This document shows positions 15,601 to 25,034 of a stretch of DNA of 64,000 nt, piece by piece (the first letter of the stretch is position 1; each line of letters starts with the position of its first letter). Source of the DNA: Incurvaria masculella. Its lineage: Eukaryota > Arthropoda > Insecta > Lepidoptera > Incurvariidae. The DNA is taken from positions 11,431,001-11,495,000 of the forward strand of contig OX335645.2 of assembly GCA_946894095.1 (NCBI GenBank). The letters run 5' to 3'. The translations under genes and the position numbers were made by a program. A model generated the notes under the pieces. The model saw only the letters and a list, made by a program, of their open reading frames with translations, was not told the DNA's origin and did no database searches.

Positions 15601-18600
15601 AAAAATATAAATATAAAAGGGGGGTCCCATAAAAAAAACCTAATTTTTTTGTGTTAAATCTTGTACGATGGTACGGAACCCTTCGTGTGCAAGTCCCACT
15701 CGCACTTGGCCAGTTTTTTATTATTATGGCGATTGTTAAGCAAAAATATAATTGGTGTTGCCTCTGCAACTAACAAAAATAACAATTTTAAAACGAAATA
15801 ATGTATTACTTACCACGGCACAGGCAACTCTCGAAGTTTTAAAATTAGGTCATTGAAAGTATTAACATTCTGGAGTCTAGGCTTTTTTGCGAGATTCTCG
15901 TCACAATCTCCAGCCATCGAGTTGCAGCATCTTGATTGAATAACCTGAATAAAAGTTTTGTATTTTTAACATATGTTAAGTTCAAATTTGACTAGCTGAA
16001 TTCCAGTTCAGTACCACAGTTATAAATTTTTCAAACATTCCAATTTATGATGTTGAATAGCATGATCTACATAACACTTTTTAGATTACCGTACCGTATC
16101 GAAAAAAACTTACGGCTTTTCACGCGGCGAACGTAAGCCGTACGTTTTCAAAAAATCAAAATCTAATTTTAAATAAGAGTATACGGTAAAACAAGTTCCA
16201 GTTGTCTTATAGCGAGGCTCTATTCTGCCCTCCTTATTAAGATGGCGGTAACTACTTATGAGGCCCATATGTAGTTACCGCCTTTTGAATATGGAGGGCA
16301 GAATTATCAAGCTAAGGTTGTTTTGTAAGTAGAAAAAGATGATGAAAACATTTAAAAATTACTTGATAAAACACCAGTGCAGCCAATTTGACATAGTGTT
16401 GACATAACTCTCCCCTTCCCAGATCACTGTGAAACTTGAATTTTCCTTCAGACATGGTTCTCTCCAGAAAGTTGCCCTCCACAGTGACCAGCTCCACTAT
16501 GCTCAGGAGATGCTGATTCCACACAGGCCATTCGTTAGCCAAGCTCCCTTCATCATTTTCTAATCGACCTCTTGGGTGGTGGACCATTACTGCCAACTCC
16601 AGAAAATGGAACAACAGCGACTGCCATGGGATAAAAGTTTGTATTAAGACTTTATGATTAAGAGTAAAAATATAAAAACATATGTACTTATTTACAAACA
16701 TAAACATAACAACTGTTTAAATTTATTTAAAGATGGAAAATTTACAGTTAAACCTTTTTTTTATTATCTGCATTATGCTCATAATATTTGAGAAGTCCTG
16801 GAATCACGGCCTCAGTGAATTCGCTAATTGTTAAGCGACTCTCTGATGATAACTGAAATCATACATAAAAGGCAATTATGTCTATGAGCAGTACATTAGG
16901 GGGTACCTATAATTCAAATGAAGTGGCAGAGTGGATGGGGCAAAGAAAAACGGAACTAAAAACCACACAGGGGGAGGTGAGGGGGTGCAATACAATATCA
17001 CGTGTATATTTTAATTGGAACAATTTCGTACAGATAATTATATTTTGTATAAAGAACGGAGTCATGAGGTCATTGCGACCGAGGTTATGACGGGAGGACA
17101 AATCGTTATCGACGGAGAAGGGATCGAACAGGTTCAGGCCAAATTCTGCGGATCGGTAGACAAGAACGGACTAAGGAGGTTGAGAGACGAATTCAACTGG
17201 GTTGGGCTGCCATCGGAAAGCTTAAATACGCTCTGAGGTCTGACCTTCTCCAAAATTAAAAGACCCGAATATATGACCAGTGCGTCATCCCGGTTTTGAC
17301 ATAAGTATGTGAAAGGTGGACTCTGACGGTCGCCGTTGTCCAAAGGTTGAAAGTTGCCCAGCGAGCAATGGAGCGAGCCATGCTAAGAATATCGCTACGG
17401 GATATGGTGCGCAACAAGGCAATCCGCCAATGTACCAAAGTAATCGATATTGGACACCGGGTGGCTAAGCTCAAGTGACAATGGGCTGGTCATGTCAGCC
17501 GAAGAGACGACGACTGTTGGAGCAACTGTGTCCTATACTGGCGGCCGTGGACAGGAAAACGGAGTGTGGGACGACCACATCAAGTGCATCGGCGGAAAGC
17601 AGTGGTTACGTACCGCTGAAGGCCGGGAGAACTGGAGGAAAATTGGAGAGGCGTATGTCCAGCAGTGGACGCAAACACGCTGACTGACTGAATTCTATTT
17701 TGAGCCTGAGGCTGATATCAATAGTCGTAACAGAAACTAAGACTAACGAAAAGTAGTGCTTTGTGACGTATATTTACATTACTTGAGATATCGTCCATAC
17801 AAAATGTGTCAAAGTGACGTCACAAAGTACTACTTTTTGTTAGATGTGACGTCACAAAGTACTACTTTTCATTAGTCTTAGTTTCTGTTACGACTATTTA
17901 TCTCAGCCTTAGTTTCTGTTGCAACTATTTATCCCAGCATAAGTATTCATAGTGAAGGTAAGATGCATGACTATTTGAGGTTAGATTTAGAGAAAAAGCC
18001 GGAAAGTCAGGAAAACACATTTCCATGTTATGCAATATCCTGCAAATTCAGAGTACAGTAGGTGCAAATCTTTAACGCTGGTCGATCGCTAGGCTTGCGC
18101 ATGTACAGTCAAACTAAGTGTACAACTTATTTTTTTCAACTAATATGTTATTCACGCACATAAGCACGAGTACACATGTAGAATCAACCGTAAAGCACAG
18201 TAGAATAAAGACCTACATTAGTTAAGAAAAAACAAATAACCCATTCAAGAAAAGAGGAAAGCCTACTTCCCGCAAAAATTTTGTATGCTGGTTCATTTCC
18301 GGCCTCGCAGTATGCTTACAAAGTAGTTCTTTTTTGCAGCTTTCTTTCTTTAATAAATTTGTGCTTGCTACATAGTTGATTATGCTCACATATCATTTTT
18401 GTTGAAATAAGCAGAGGACATCATGTATAGTCATGAAGCATTTTTCACTTAAATGAATACTTGCGATGAATACAAGAAAACATATTTTTAACTTTTTTTA
18501 TAAAGGAGAAAATCCACTTTTTATGGCCAGTGTTTTTTTATGTCCATCAATTAAATTCGACTTGTCCTCTAGTTCTCACTTAGACGAGTTATTTTTTTAT

Positions 18601-21600
18601 ATTAGGAAAATGAAAATATTACTTCACAAACTAAACACTTCATAACTGTAGGTACCGAAAGTATTATAATTAAAGCACAAGATCCACTACCTAACTATTT
18701 CATTGAGTGTACAAGCGCTCGCTACATAGACAGAGCGAGGATGGCGGGGATGGCTGCGGGGAAGGCCCAGGCGCAAACAAGCGGTTGCTAAGGTAACGAG
18801 GTGGCGTGGAGGTTGAGCCGTCATTTTTCACGCCCCGCACGCATACCGCGCTGACCTTAAATTCAGCTACTGCGCAGGTATATACAGCGGCATTAAAGTT
18901 TTGCGCAACAAAAGCAAGTATATGCATGATGAAATTTGATGCAAGAATTATTACTTGTACAAGATAAGCCAGAAAACTTACTATTTCCATAAGCTGGATT
19001 CCAATACACAAAAGAACTTCTTGAACTTTGATTTCTTGATTGGGATGTGCGTAGATATTTCTCAATTTTGGTATGATATCTCGGACAGGTATGACGAAAT
19101 GGCAATAGAGTGGACCTTTCTGCATTATTTGCAATATCAATCTCAAAAGTGTCAGCAGATCAACATCACTTTGATCACGACAACTAATACTGACACAAGA
19201 ATTGAGTAGATCTGAAATACGACAAACAATTTTAGAAAGTAAAATCAATGTTCCTTTGAAGGTTATGTCATTTTAAATTGCATATAATTTCTTGCACACA
19301 TATGGAGATGGATGGCTAATACAACATCTATTGTCATGATATTAGCCTACCACACCACATAGGAATTAGGTGCAATGCCATGAATTTGCTTATATTGCAC
19401 GGCTACATTGAACTGGATGGAAAACATTTGCTGCTTTGACCATAGTTCATTCAATATAATGATATCGACCCGGTAGGATTGACCCTACCACCTAGAGAGT
19501 AAGGAAGAAGGCCTACAGTTTTAAGTGGAATACGAAGCACAAATCCTTTAGTTGCCTGTTACGACGTGCACGGGAATAATTGCAGTGGGCACTATTGTAT
19601 TATTTTTACGTGCCGGAACCCACGCAGCCTTGACGTTAATTCGGCCTATTCAATTCTGAGTTGCCTATAGTTTCATGAGCATTTTTAATTTTATTATTAT
19701 GCAACCCTTCGTTGGGAAACTTGGATGATTAGGTAAGCTTCGTGAATACTTTCTGATGGCTGTGGAAAATAGGCATACAGACGAAGTGGAGTGCAATTGT
19801 AATCTCAATTCACTTAATTTTTTCGTTGCGAGCTATATACCACTAGTTGTAAGTACTAATGTGAGCGTGGAAGTGTGGAGAGGCAAGGAACTGCATGAAC
19901 TGTTTGTCCAGGTACTAGGCCTTCCTTTCTGCCATTCAGGAACAAATTATCATCATGTGGAACTTGAATGAACGGTCAACACGTGCCAAGGCTGTGGCCA
20001 ACCAGGTGAGACAATCAGTTTTATGACTTCCAGTTTCTCACGTTTGGCGACCATTGAACATGGAGAGGCCCAATCAAGTAGTCGAAATAATCCACCAGCA
20101 CCTAGCCTTAAGACTGTCGTGAAGTCACAGAATATCTAAGTTTAGAGAATTTTAAGAACTGTATTCTTTGTCCATTTGCCAAGGCACAATTTTGGCTGGT
20201 GGCTGCTTTTAAACTAGCAAAATCGTCTTTCGGGCCCTAACGTTTCCTGACCCTTAAACATTGTCAGATTTTATTAAAAAAATATATTGCTTGAGAAACC
20301 TTCATTGTATGTCCATATGTTTTAATTTTTTGTAAATATCTGTCTTTTTATTAAAAATACTACGAAAATGAACGTAAAAAGACAGCTTTTTTCCAATGTT
20401 TATTAGCCAATATTTTCCAATCTAAAAGGTATAGTAAAAAAATTAAGACATACAGACGTAGATTTTGACAATATATTTTAGAATCCAAAATTTCAAAAAT
20501 GTAGTACAACATTAAGAGCATGTTAACAGTTATCGTCAATATTATGGGGAATTGATAGGGTAACGAATCTCTTAAGACACGGCCTCATCAATTCAGCGGT
20601 GCTATATTATAAATACAAACCAGAAGAACTGTTGGAATAGGGTGGCACAAGCTCTATTGGGATCGACCGATACAAACCGATAGGACAATCAGCAAAGGGC
20701 CTGATATTAGGTTGCTTGATCTGAAGTCCAACGAGATCTTAGTTGTAGAGCTAACAAAACCATATGTTGAAAACCTCCACAAAGCTGAATATTTAGACCT
20801 GGCCCACGAGGTACCATGCGGCGCGCACGGGAAAACCACCATTGAATCAATCAAAATCGATGTTGGGCTTTGATTCCTGAATGCAGAAAGTGGTTCTACT
20901 CTTGAATACAAGAATAGTTCGGAGGTTTCTGTCTTTGTAGGTCAGAGGGACATTACAGGATCTGTCCTCCCTGTTATACACAGTTATAGGTTTAATGTAA
21001 GACCTAAAACTGTGAGAAAATGTTTGTCAAAAGTAATAAAAAATATTGTTCACCTTTTGCAATGAGGTTGTTTTTCCCATATTTTAAATTAGAGTCAAGG
21101 ATACCTACATTATAATGCCTACAATTCAATCTGCACATCCCACTGCACCCTGTTCAGTGTTATCTATAATTCGGTACATGCAATGAGTATGAATTTAATG
21201 GATGTTTGAATATTTGGGAGCTCATGTTTGAAATAGAGTTTAGTATGATCTCATTTAATGCAAGACAAAAGATTTTTCTTAAGCAGTCATATTTTTTGCA
21301 TTTTCATGATGTTTTTAGTCCCAGTTTTAATGCAATTATTGTGATGGAAATATGGGGCACTTGTAAGAGATCTATGCAAAAATAAACGAAGAATTCCTCA
21401 TTATTATTATGACAAAACGTTTTAACTATAAATAATTTCAACAGGAAATATTAACAAAAAAGGATCTGCACCTTCCCAAGTCTGAGGAGTGAAGAATCGT
21501 AAGTAATGATCAACAGGCATCACATATTTGTGCATCATGTTTACATAGACATCTCCAAAAGCTTTTGTGAGACGTGGGCTTTGTAGTATTTGCAGACATG

Positions 21601-23278
21601 CATCTATAACTTTTTCAGATTTTATGTAGGCCATTCCTGAAAAAAAAAACAATATTCACTTCTTCATATAAAGTTCATAAAGTGAAATTGGAAAAAAAGG
21701 ATTCTCACAATAAAATATATTTATGTAATACTAGCAGCCCGTCCCGGCTTTGCACGGGCATAATGTCATTTAAAAAAATATTATTTCGTCACAATGATAC
21801 ACAAATAAACAATTTTTACGTAGAGTTCCTACATTTAAATATTTGAAATAAAAAAAAACTTAGATATTATTATTACATGATTATTAGATATTAGAGAAAT
21901 AATAAATTCAAAGTGCTATAGGGAGAACCGCGGCCTCCGAGGCACGCTCCCGCCGCCCCGGCCCGCCGGTACCGCCGCAACACTACATCCCGCAATTTTT
22001 AAATCTACAATATCTTCATATGCTGTAAAGGGCCGTATAGATCTATATTAAATCAACAATGTATTTAAGGTATTTAATTGAATAAGGATTAATGCTGTAT
22101 TGGTTAAAATCGCTTCGAAAATAAGCCATTATTTGTCGTAAAAAGTAAATGAGATAAAAATGTTATTGTGGGATATCCATAAGAGATAGATATATACCAT
22201 CGCAGGGTTTTCTGTAGAACTTTTCAATGTATACAATACTTAGTATATTATTTTGATAAATCTCGTAGGGTTCAGCCTGCGTTTGCAATGTAAGCGGAAA
22301 AAAAATATTTTTTTACGACATCACATTGGAAACCTCAAAAATACCAGTATTTCTGCAATATTTAATGGATGTTATTATACATATAAACCTTCCTCTTAAA
22401 TCATTCTATCTATTAAAAAAACCGCATCAAAATCCGTTACGTAGTTTTAAAGATTTAAGCGTACATAGGGATATAGTATATAGGGACAGAGAAAGCGACT
22501 TTGTTTTATACTATATAGTGATGATAGAAATACCTTTATTAGAGCCGATGATAGTTTGATACAACAAGCTGGAGCATATCTGATGAGATGTGTTGAATGC
22601 ACGATTTGTCTCAAACTTTTCACATTCCTAAAAATAAACAGGGGTCATACTTTTGTTTAATCAAGATTCAGGTAGGAACCTAACATTTTGATTCTTGCCT
22701 GCAATTAATTTAACTTAACCCTTTGGTTTAGTTTGGTCGATATCCATGTTTTTGATGCAAAATCTGGCTTATGACAAAGGGAGAAGGAAGGTTGACAATG
22801 ACAGCGATTTTAGAGCAAAAATCGCCTAAAGCAAAGAGATTTGACGTACAAGAAAAAATTGTCAAGAAAGAAGCTAAAGGTTAAACAAATTCCAATGTTA
22901 CAAATAGAGGGAAGGTCCCTAGGGAAGGTCTAGGTCCCTATCTAGCTAAATAACATGGTTTGGTCTCATATGTCTCGCTGTAATAAAATTATCACTGAGC
23001 CATCAATGGGTTAATAATATGATCGATCGACGAACTTTCGTGATGACCATCGTACAATCAAGTAAGCAATTAGGCCTACAAACCTTGAGGGCAAATTCGT
23101 GGACGTCGTCGAATACATTATCCCAAGATAAACCAGATCCTCTAAGCTGGTTGGTACTGAGCACTCCGGAAACCGGCGTAAGAAGATCTTTAAGAGCTTC
23201 GGCGCTGCGCCGGCGTTCTGTCACGCGCTCCGAGCGCAGAGCAGCGCTGGTGTCACGTACAGTCTGCTCTAGTGACAT
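532..23278 (-). CDS. ATM: ATM/Tel1 checkpoint kinase (tefu), N-terminal 2,190 residues; 3' end off the left edge
   Basis: PI3K-like protein kinase that senses DNA double-strand breaks and protects telomeres in the nucleus. Coding exons, 5' to 3' on the minus strand: 23278-23084, 22627-22534, 21636-21472, 19211-18982, 16852-16754, 16620-16363, 15944-15814, 15388-15158, 14567-13450, 12106-11691, 10330-9872, 9781-9458, 9352-8784, 8353-8179, 7762-7522, 5019-4775, 4604-4339, 3500-3293, 2266-1963, 1854-1384, 1074-870, 697-532. All junctions are GT-AG, the phases close and the frame stays open for 6,570 nt. Residues 17-34 fit the TAN motif (SERVTERRRSAEALKDLL). The segment RKSYVAIGESDAVYGCG matches the ATM pattern SIGEPDSLYGCG at the FAT start, and KVYLDLARFADAEYKQ matches KAFLSLARFSDTQYQR. 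The solenoid between them is weakly conserved, as usual for this family. The kinase domain and FATC are outside the window. Intron exon-skipping variants cannot be excluded. Confidence 0.9.
870..1074 (-). CDS. ATM: ATM coding exon 21 (FAT domain)
   Basis: Residues 2067-2135 (ELAMANNRQQLSTRLVAMAQ onward). Corresponds to the family's '[20 protein letters not shown]...EAQVFWAKKEQSLALSILK' block (SRVLWANGHKDIALHLIK here). Donor TAAG|GTATGT. Confidence 0.88.
1384..1854 (-). CDS. ATM: ATM coding exon 20 (FAT domain)
   Basis: Residues 1910-2067 (GDWSLIVDKSSLEIKNTHSI onward). ECQVIYNV/LQLFQEIEE and VLSQRSLILQHAANLES are collinear with the ATM FAT domain ('EPIMALRTVILEIL' region). Donor GCAG|GTATGT. 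Confidence 0.88.
1963..2266 (-). CDS. ATM: ATM coding exon 19 (FAT domain)
   Basis: Residues 1809-1910. SYVAIGESDAVYGCGTG is the ATM-diagnostic 'SIGEPDSLYGCG' motif. It is followed by a TPR-like helical stretch ending SNLG across the donor TTAG|GTAAGT. Confidence 0.92.
3085..3200 (-). repeat. SINE tail fragment (ATM intron 18)
   Basis: AACTTGGATGGCTAATATC...ATTAGCCTGACAAACCACG...GTTCCATGCCATGACC, reversed tail of the same family. Confidence 0.55.
3293..3500 (-). CDS. ATM: ATM coding exon 18 (entry to FAT domain)
   Basis: Residues 1739-1808. LRLNYETVAWAACLAGHSAA matches the ATM 'LEINYLEVAKVAQSCAAHF' block. It is more GC-rich than its neighbours. It splices in phase 0 directly to 2266 to give MFRK-SYVAIGESD, with no exon needed between. 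Confidence 0.88.
4339..4604 (-). CDS. ATM: ATM coding exon 17
   Basis: Residues 1651-1739 (PSLADKLIPPLFGLIVSHAN onward). Aligns by eye with the ATM block containing a 'LP...H.IL' helix and a nine-residue 'SVQAMLRVVDYLR'-like motif (SVEAMLRVVDFVR here), which is highly typical of ATM. Donor ACAG|GTAATA. Confidence 0.9.
4775..5019 (-). CDS. ATM: ATM coding exon 16
   Basis: Residues 1569-1650 (EQSDLKSHHLQPFVSKRKNH onward). The segment FTAILKTQSIWIPINNENHEAW fits the family's 'W..W...L...' block before FAT. It has no in-frame Met at its start, so it is easily missed. Acceptor TTGTTTCAG, donor AAG|GTAAGA. Confidence 0.82.
7522..7762 (-). CDS. ATM: ATM coding exon 15
   Basis: Residues 1489-1569 (CIVAACDCLALIGPCNLRTL onward). 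This resembles the ATM family segment of the type 'VKVAAADCLGELGPIDLSTI', which precedes the FAT region. The acceptor TTATTTCAG is only about 25 bp from the edge of a foldback MITE. Donor CTCG|GTAAGT. Confidence 0.87.
7787..8100. mobile_element. Foldback MITE, family A copy 1 (ATM intron 14)
   Basis: A near-perfect inverted repeat. The arm with ATGTTACGGCTTTTCACGCG and GAGCCAATCATTCAGCCCG returns reversed as CGGGCTGAATGATTGGCTC and CGCGTGAAAAGACGTAACAT. The arms are about 140 bp around a short centre (GGTCGTAAATCGATTTACG). Outer sequence AACTTTTGAGATTACCGTGG is shared with the copy at 51.6 kb. Confidence 0.8.
8179..8353 (-). CDS. ATM: ATM coding exon 14
   Basis: Residues 1430-1488 (SLETLNNVKAVITTQKAELL onward). 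Acceptor GTTCTAG, donor AAG|GTAACA. A foldback MITE sits in the next intron. Confidence 0.82.
8784..9352 (-). CDS. ATM: ATM coding exon 13
   Basis: Residues 1241-1430 (EIVGGCIMQNICENMPLAIS onward), a Leu/Ile-rich solenoid. Ends in phase 2 at TATAG|GTAATG. Confidence 0.87.
9458..9781 (-). CDS. ATM: ATM coding exon 12
   Basis: Residues 1133-1240 (HCFSNILALSLPHSVHEKYK onward), phase 0 on both sides. Acceptor CTTTTCAG, donor GGG|GTATGT. Confidence 0.87.
9872..10330 (-). CDS. ATM: ATM coding exon 11
   Basis: Residues 980-1132 (VSTESREMLKDEAVNRTSTV onward), 153 codons, phase 0 on both sides. Donor AAT|GTATGT. Confidence 0.87.
10569..10728. mobile_element. About 160-bp element with short inverted ends (ATM intron 10)
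   Basis: TTAACACTTACG at the left and CAGTAAGTGTTAA at the right are inverted. The interior is GC-richer than the intron. Confidence 0.4.
11241..11600 (+). mobile_element. RTE-like LINE, 3' end fragment (ATM intron 10)
   Basis: Broken frames encode the C-terminal end typical of lepidopteran endonuclease-reverse transcriptases: AKLKWQWAGHVSQRDDDRWS, then RPWTGKRSVGR, then AEGREDWRKN and YVQQRTQT. It has frameshifts and a stop before the tail, so it is an old 5'-truncated copy. Confidence 0.75.
11691..12106 (-). CDS. ATM: ATM coding exon 10
   Basis: Residues 841-979 (EHLFRFMQAMCKSLFRNSEA onward), helical repeats. Acceptor TTGTTTCAG, donor GAG|GTAAAT. A decayed RTE tail and a SINE lie in the flanking introns. 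Confidence 0.85.
12390..12612 (+). repeat. SINE body and tail (ATM intron 9)
   Basis: GGTTCGGAATCCATTTAAAA...GGTACCCTCGCATTGGATGA...GGTCCTGGCATGGCACTAA...TTAGCCATCCATGTCA. Confidence 0.62.
13450..14567 (-). CDS. ATM: ATM coding exon 9 (largest exon)
   Basis: Residues 468-841, 1,118 nt. A long, polar, poorly conserved solenoid segment with an acidic stretch near NHDDDKTMKTVDDGFDAED. The coding evidence is the uninterrupted 373-codon frame between a good acceptor (TTTTAG) and a strong donor (ATAG|GTAAGT). Confidence 0.88.
15158..15388 (-). CDS. ATM: ATM coding exon 8
   Basis: Residues 391-468 (WMSVITAYIRLYSETISTMD onward). The first Trp codon is split across the intron. A 'GGTTCCGTAC' mobile element begins about 20 bp upstream of the acceptor. 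Confidence 0.8.
15410..15722 (+). mobile_element. Lepidopteran 'GGTTCCGTAC' nonautonomous element (ATM intron 7)
   Basis: Starts AGGGTTCCGTACCCAAACGG, has a GTCCGTCCGTC/TCTGTCTGTC microrepeat, and ends GTACGGAACCCTTCGTGTGC...GCACTTGGCCAGTTTTTT. This arrangement recurs widely in moth and butterfly genomes. Confidence 0.7.
15814..15944 (-). CDS. ATM: ATM coding exon 7
   Basis: Residues 348-391 (VIQSRCCNSMAGDCDENLAK onward). It contains a KKPRLQ basic patch like the one human ATM carries in its N-terminal region (seen by eye only). Donor CCGTG|GTAAGT, phase 2. Confidence 0.78.
16088..16165. mobile_element. Foldback MITE, family A, short remnant (ATM intron 6)
   Basis: TTAGATTACCGTACCGTATC...TTACGGCTTTTCACGCGGC followed at once by the inverted end. 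Only about 75 bp remain. Confidence 0.5.
16222..16303. repeat. Short inverted repeat (ATM intron 6)
   Basis: ATTCTGCCCTCCTTATTAAG..GGCGGTAACTAC pairs with GTAGTTACCGCC..ATGGAGGGCAGAAT. Confidence 0.65.
16363..16620 (-). CDS. ATM: ATM coding exon 6
   Basis: Residues 262-347 (SLLFHFLELAVMVHHPRGR onward), phase 0 on both sides. Acceptor CATGGCAG, donor CAA|GTAATT. Confidence 0.82.
16754..16852 (-). CDS. ATM: ATM coding exon 5
   Basis: Residues 229-261 (LSSESRLTISEFTEAVIPGL onward), 33 codons in phase 0 on both sides. The acceptor is GATTTCAG. The donor AAAAAAG|GTTTAA is weak. Confidence 0.75.
17010..17690 (+). mobile_element. RTE-like LINE, 3' fragment (ATM intron 4)
   Basis: The longest copy. 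In shifting frames it shows GLRRLRDEFNWVGLPSESL, then VAQRAMERAMLRISLRDMVR-type text, IGHRVAKLK-stop-QWAGHVS, RSVGRPHIKCIGG and NWRKIGEAYVQQWTQTR. This is the reverse-transcriptase thumb and tail, disabled by stops and frameshifts. Confidence 0.8.
17706..17940. mobile_element. Short inverted-repeat element, family B (ATM intron 4)
   Basis: Arms GTCGTAACAGAAACTAAGAC / GTCTTAGTTTCTGTTACGAC surround repeated GTGACGTCACAAAGTACTAC. Same terminal sequence as the 57.8-kb element but with little interior. Confidence 0.68.
18982..19211 (-). CDS. ATM: ATM coding exon 4
   Basis: Residues 152-228. Leucine-rich helical repeat (LLTLLRLILQIMQKGPLYC). The donor ATA|GTAAGT ends the exon in phase 0. The open frame past the donor is intronic read-through. 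Confidence 0.82.
19305..19545 (-). repeat. SINE body and tail (ATM intron 3)
   Basis: GATGGATGGCTAATACAACA...AATTAGGTGCAATGCCATGA...CTACCACCTAGAGAGTAAGG...GGCCTACAGTTTTAAGTGGA, reversed orientation. Confidence 0.62.
20643..20990 (+). mobile_element. LINE fragment with restriction-like endonuclease domain (ATM intron 3)
   Basis: HKLYWDRPIQTDRTISKGPD-IRLLDLKSNEILVVELTKPY-VENLHKAEYLDLAHEV is the PD-(D/E)xK-type C-terminal endonuclease of some non-LTR retrotransposons (GPD...ELTKP are the likely catalytic acids). A stop follows at about 20,873, then more degenerate tail. Confidence 0.65.
21472..21636 (-). CDS. ATM: ATM coding exon 3
   Basis: Residues 97-151, reading GMAYIKSEKVIDACLQILQS onward, an alpha-helical solenoid segment. 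Acceptor TTTTTTTCAG, donor GAAG|GTGCAG, phase 1 to phase 1. Confidence 0.8.
21729..22450 (+). mobile_element. Lepidopteran 'GCCCGTCCCGGCTTTGCACG' repeat (ATM intron 2)
   Basis: Starts CTAGCAGCCCGTCCCGGCTT and later contains AAAAACCGCATCAAAATCCG and TTAAGCGTACATAGGGA, the usual end region of this family. A GC-rich patch at 21,930-21,980 interrupts it. Confidence 0.62.
22534..22627 (-). CDS. ATM: ATM coding exon 2
   Basis: Residues 66-96, reading ECEKFETNRAFNTSHQICSS onward. Flanked by TTTTTAG and AAAG|GTATTT, and starts in phase 0 as exon 1 requires. Confidence 0.75.
23084..23278 (-). CDS. ATM: ATM coding exon 1 (start codon, TAN motif)
   Basis: Residues 1-65, beginning MSLEQTVRDTSAALRSE. 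The ATG is the first in-frame Met and gives an N-terminus collinear with other ATM proteins. The TAN motif (Tel1/ATM N-terminal) with its ER...K..L spacing lies at about residues 17-34, and 'LSWDNVF' matches the family 'LNWDAVF'. The donor is AAG|GTTTGT. Confidence 0.88.
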
Positions 23279-23801
23279 TGTGCACGTAATGTAACGCGCG
23301 CTGACAGTGGCTTCTCATTAATTTGTTGAAATCCACTTAAAGTTCTGCACCAACCAACCCACAGTCCTACCCTACATTCACCACTACAGAGCTAGCGAGC
23401 ATGGCGCTGGACACAGAATACACTATTATTTATTTTTAAGCGGCTTGATGCATCGCGCTGGGCACAGAATAGGAAAAACATATCGGTGACAGCTTTAATT
23501 CCATCGCATTACACCCCCAATGGCGCTGCAGTCGTCACCAATACACTTGGTGCCCTGCATCTCCACCTCTAATATCTCCATCGCCAAGCGTCATCACCAG
23601 TATACTATACATCGCCAACGAGGCAACTGAGGCCCGTCGTAGTCTGTCGCCAACGATGAACCTCCAATATCTGTATCGTACACATTTTCAGTCCGACTCC
23701 ATGATGGAGCTGCGGACGCCTCGCAGATCTGTCGCCATCCAAGGAGGCGTGCGAAGGCGCATAGCGAGGGCATCTTTATTCGAACCTAACCTAACTTAAC
23801 A

Positions 23802-25034
23802 TAAGTCCCTTTTACTCTATGGTCGACGTCAGCATGACAGAAAGAGATATCAAATTTGGCTCTATTTTCGGTGTATAGATTTCAGACGAAACGACCGTAC
23901 TATTTGGGTGATAAAAAGTTTTTATTCTGTTTTTTTGGGTTCGAGGAAACGCGCCACATCATATGTGAAAAACTTGGCTGGCCACATGGCTGATTCAAAA
24001 ATCTTCAAAAATAATCACGTGTTTGATTAGCGACCAAAAAGTGGTTAAAAATATTTTAATAACATAATAGTTTTTATTGATTTTGCTCAAAAGTAAATGT
24101 TTTCAATATAGTAGCTATAATCCCTATTTTCTGCAGCTCCACACTCCTCTTGTGTCCCGCACCGTTAAAATTAATAACAAATAAAATTAAGTTTGAAAGC
24201 GGCTTATGTTGAAATATTACAGCTTTTTATTATTTACAATGTAGATTTGGATCGGCTCCTACACAACATGTCATTTTGTGTAGGAGCCGATCCAAAGGCT
24301 CCTGATACCCAATCCTGTGCTCCCTGCACCCTATTGCAGCTTCAGGGGCGCGGCTTGCGCCACCCGATCCACATAGAGTGGAAGACGGCGCGACGGCGCG
24401 GGAAACAAGAGGGAGTGTGCAGCTAAGTAAAAAAAACGTATTTCTGCTGAATAAATTTCATAAATAAATGGAGAAACAGCTAATCCTGGTTTTCTGTAGC
24501 TGCTACAGAAAACCAGATTACCTGTTTCTCTATATATTTATGAAATGTATTCAGCAGAAATACGTTTTTTTTTTTACTTTCAAGCAGTAGTAGTCAGGGT
24601 GGGTGTGCTAACTTTAATAACCATTCAAAAATCTTATTCGGGTTAATCCGCGTATTCAATTTTCACAATTAACTCTGATTACGCCTGAAGGAGTTTTTCC
24701 TTTGGTTTTTTTCAGCCTGGAGATAAACGGGCGGATTATTTTTGACTTACCGTATGAATGAAAAAATATCGATAACAGAGCCAGTCGGGTCTCTACGTAA
24801 ACTATTGACACACATGTCGATCTGCACATTTTGCGCGCGCGAAATAAACTTTTCAGAATGATATTTGTTTGATTTGTTTTTTTTTCCCAACGGAAAGGCA
24901 AGGGCTATCGCTGTACATATATCCCTTGCGTACGAGTAAGGTCGTTTTGTCTGAAATCTATACACCGGAAATAGAGACAAATATGAGATTTCTTTCTGTC
25001 ATGCTGAAGTCAACCATAGAGTAAAAGGGACTTA
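23802..25034. mobile_element. 1.2-kb element with about 100-bp inverted ends, family C (upstream of ATM)
   Basis: Left end AAGTCCCTTTTACTCTATGG...ATTTCAGACGAAACGACC returns inverted at 24944-25034 (GTCTGAAATCTATACACCGG...CATAGAGTAAAAGGGACTT). The interior includes two further foldbacks (24244-24300 and 24427-24575). Confidence 0.5.
24427..24575. repeat. Palindrome, about 65-bp arms
   Basis: AAAACGTATTTCTGCTGAAT...CTGGTTTTCTGTAGC reads back as GCTACAGAAAACCAG...ATTCAGCAGAAATACGTTTT. The loop is almost absent. Confidence 0.75.
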
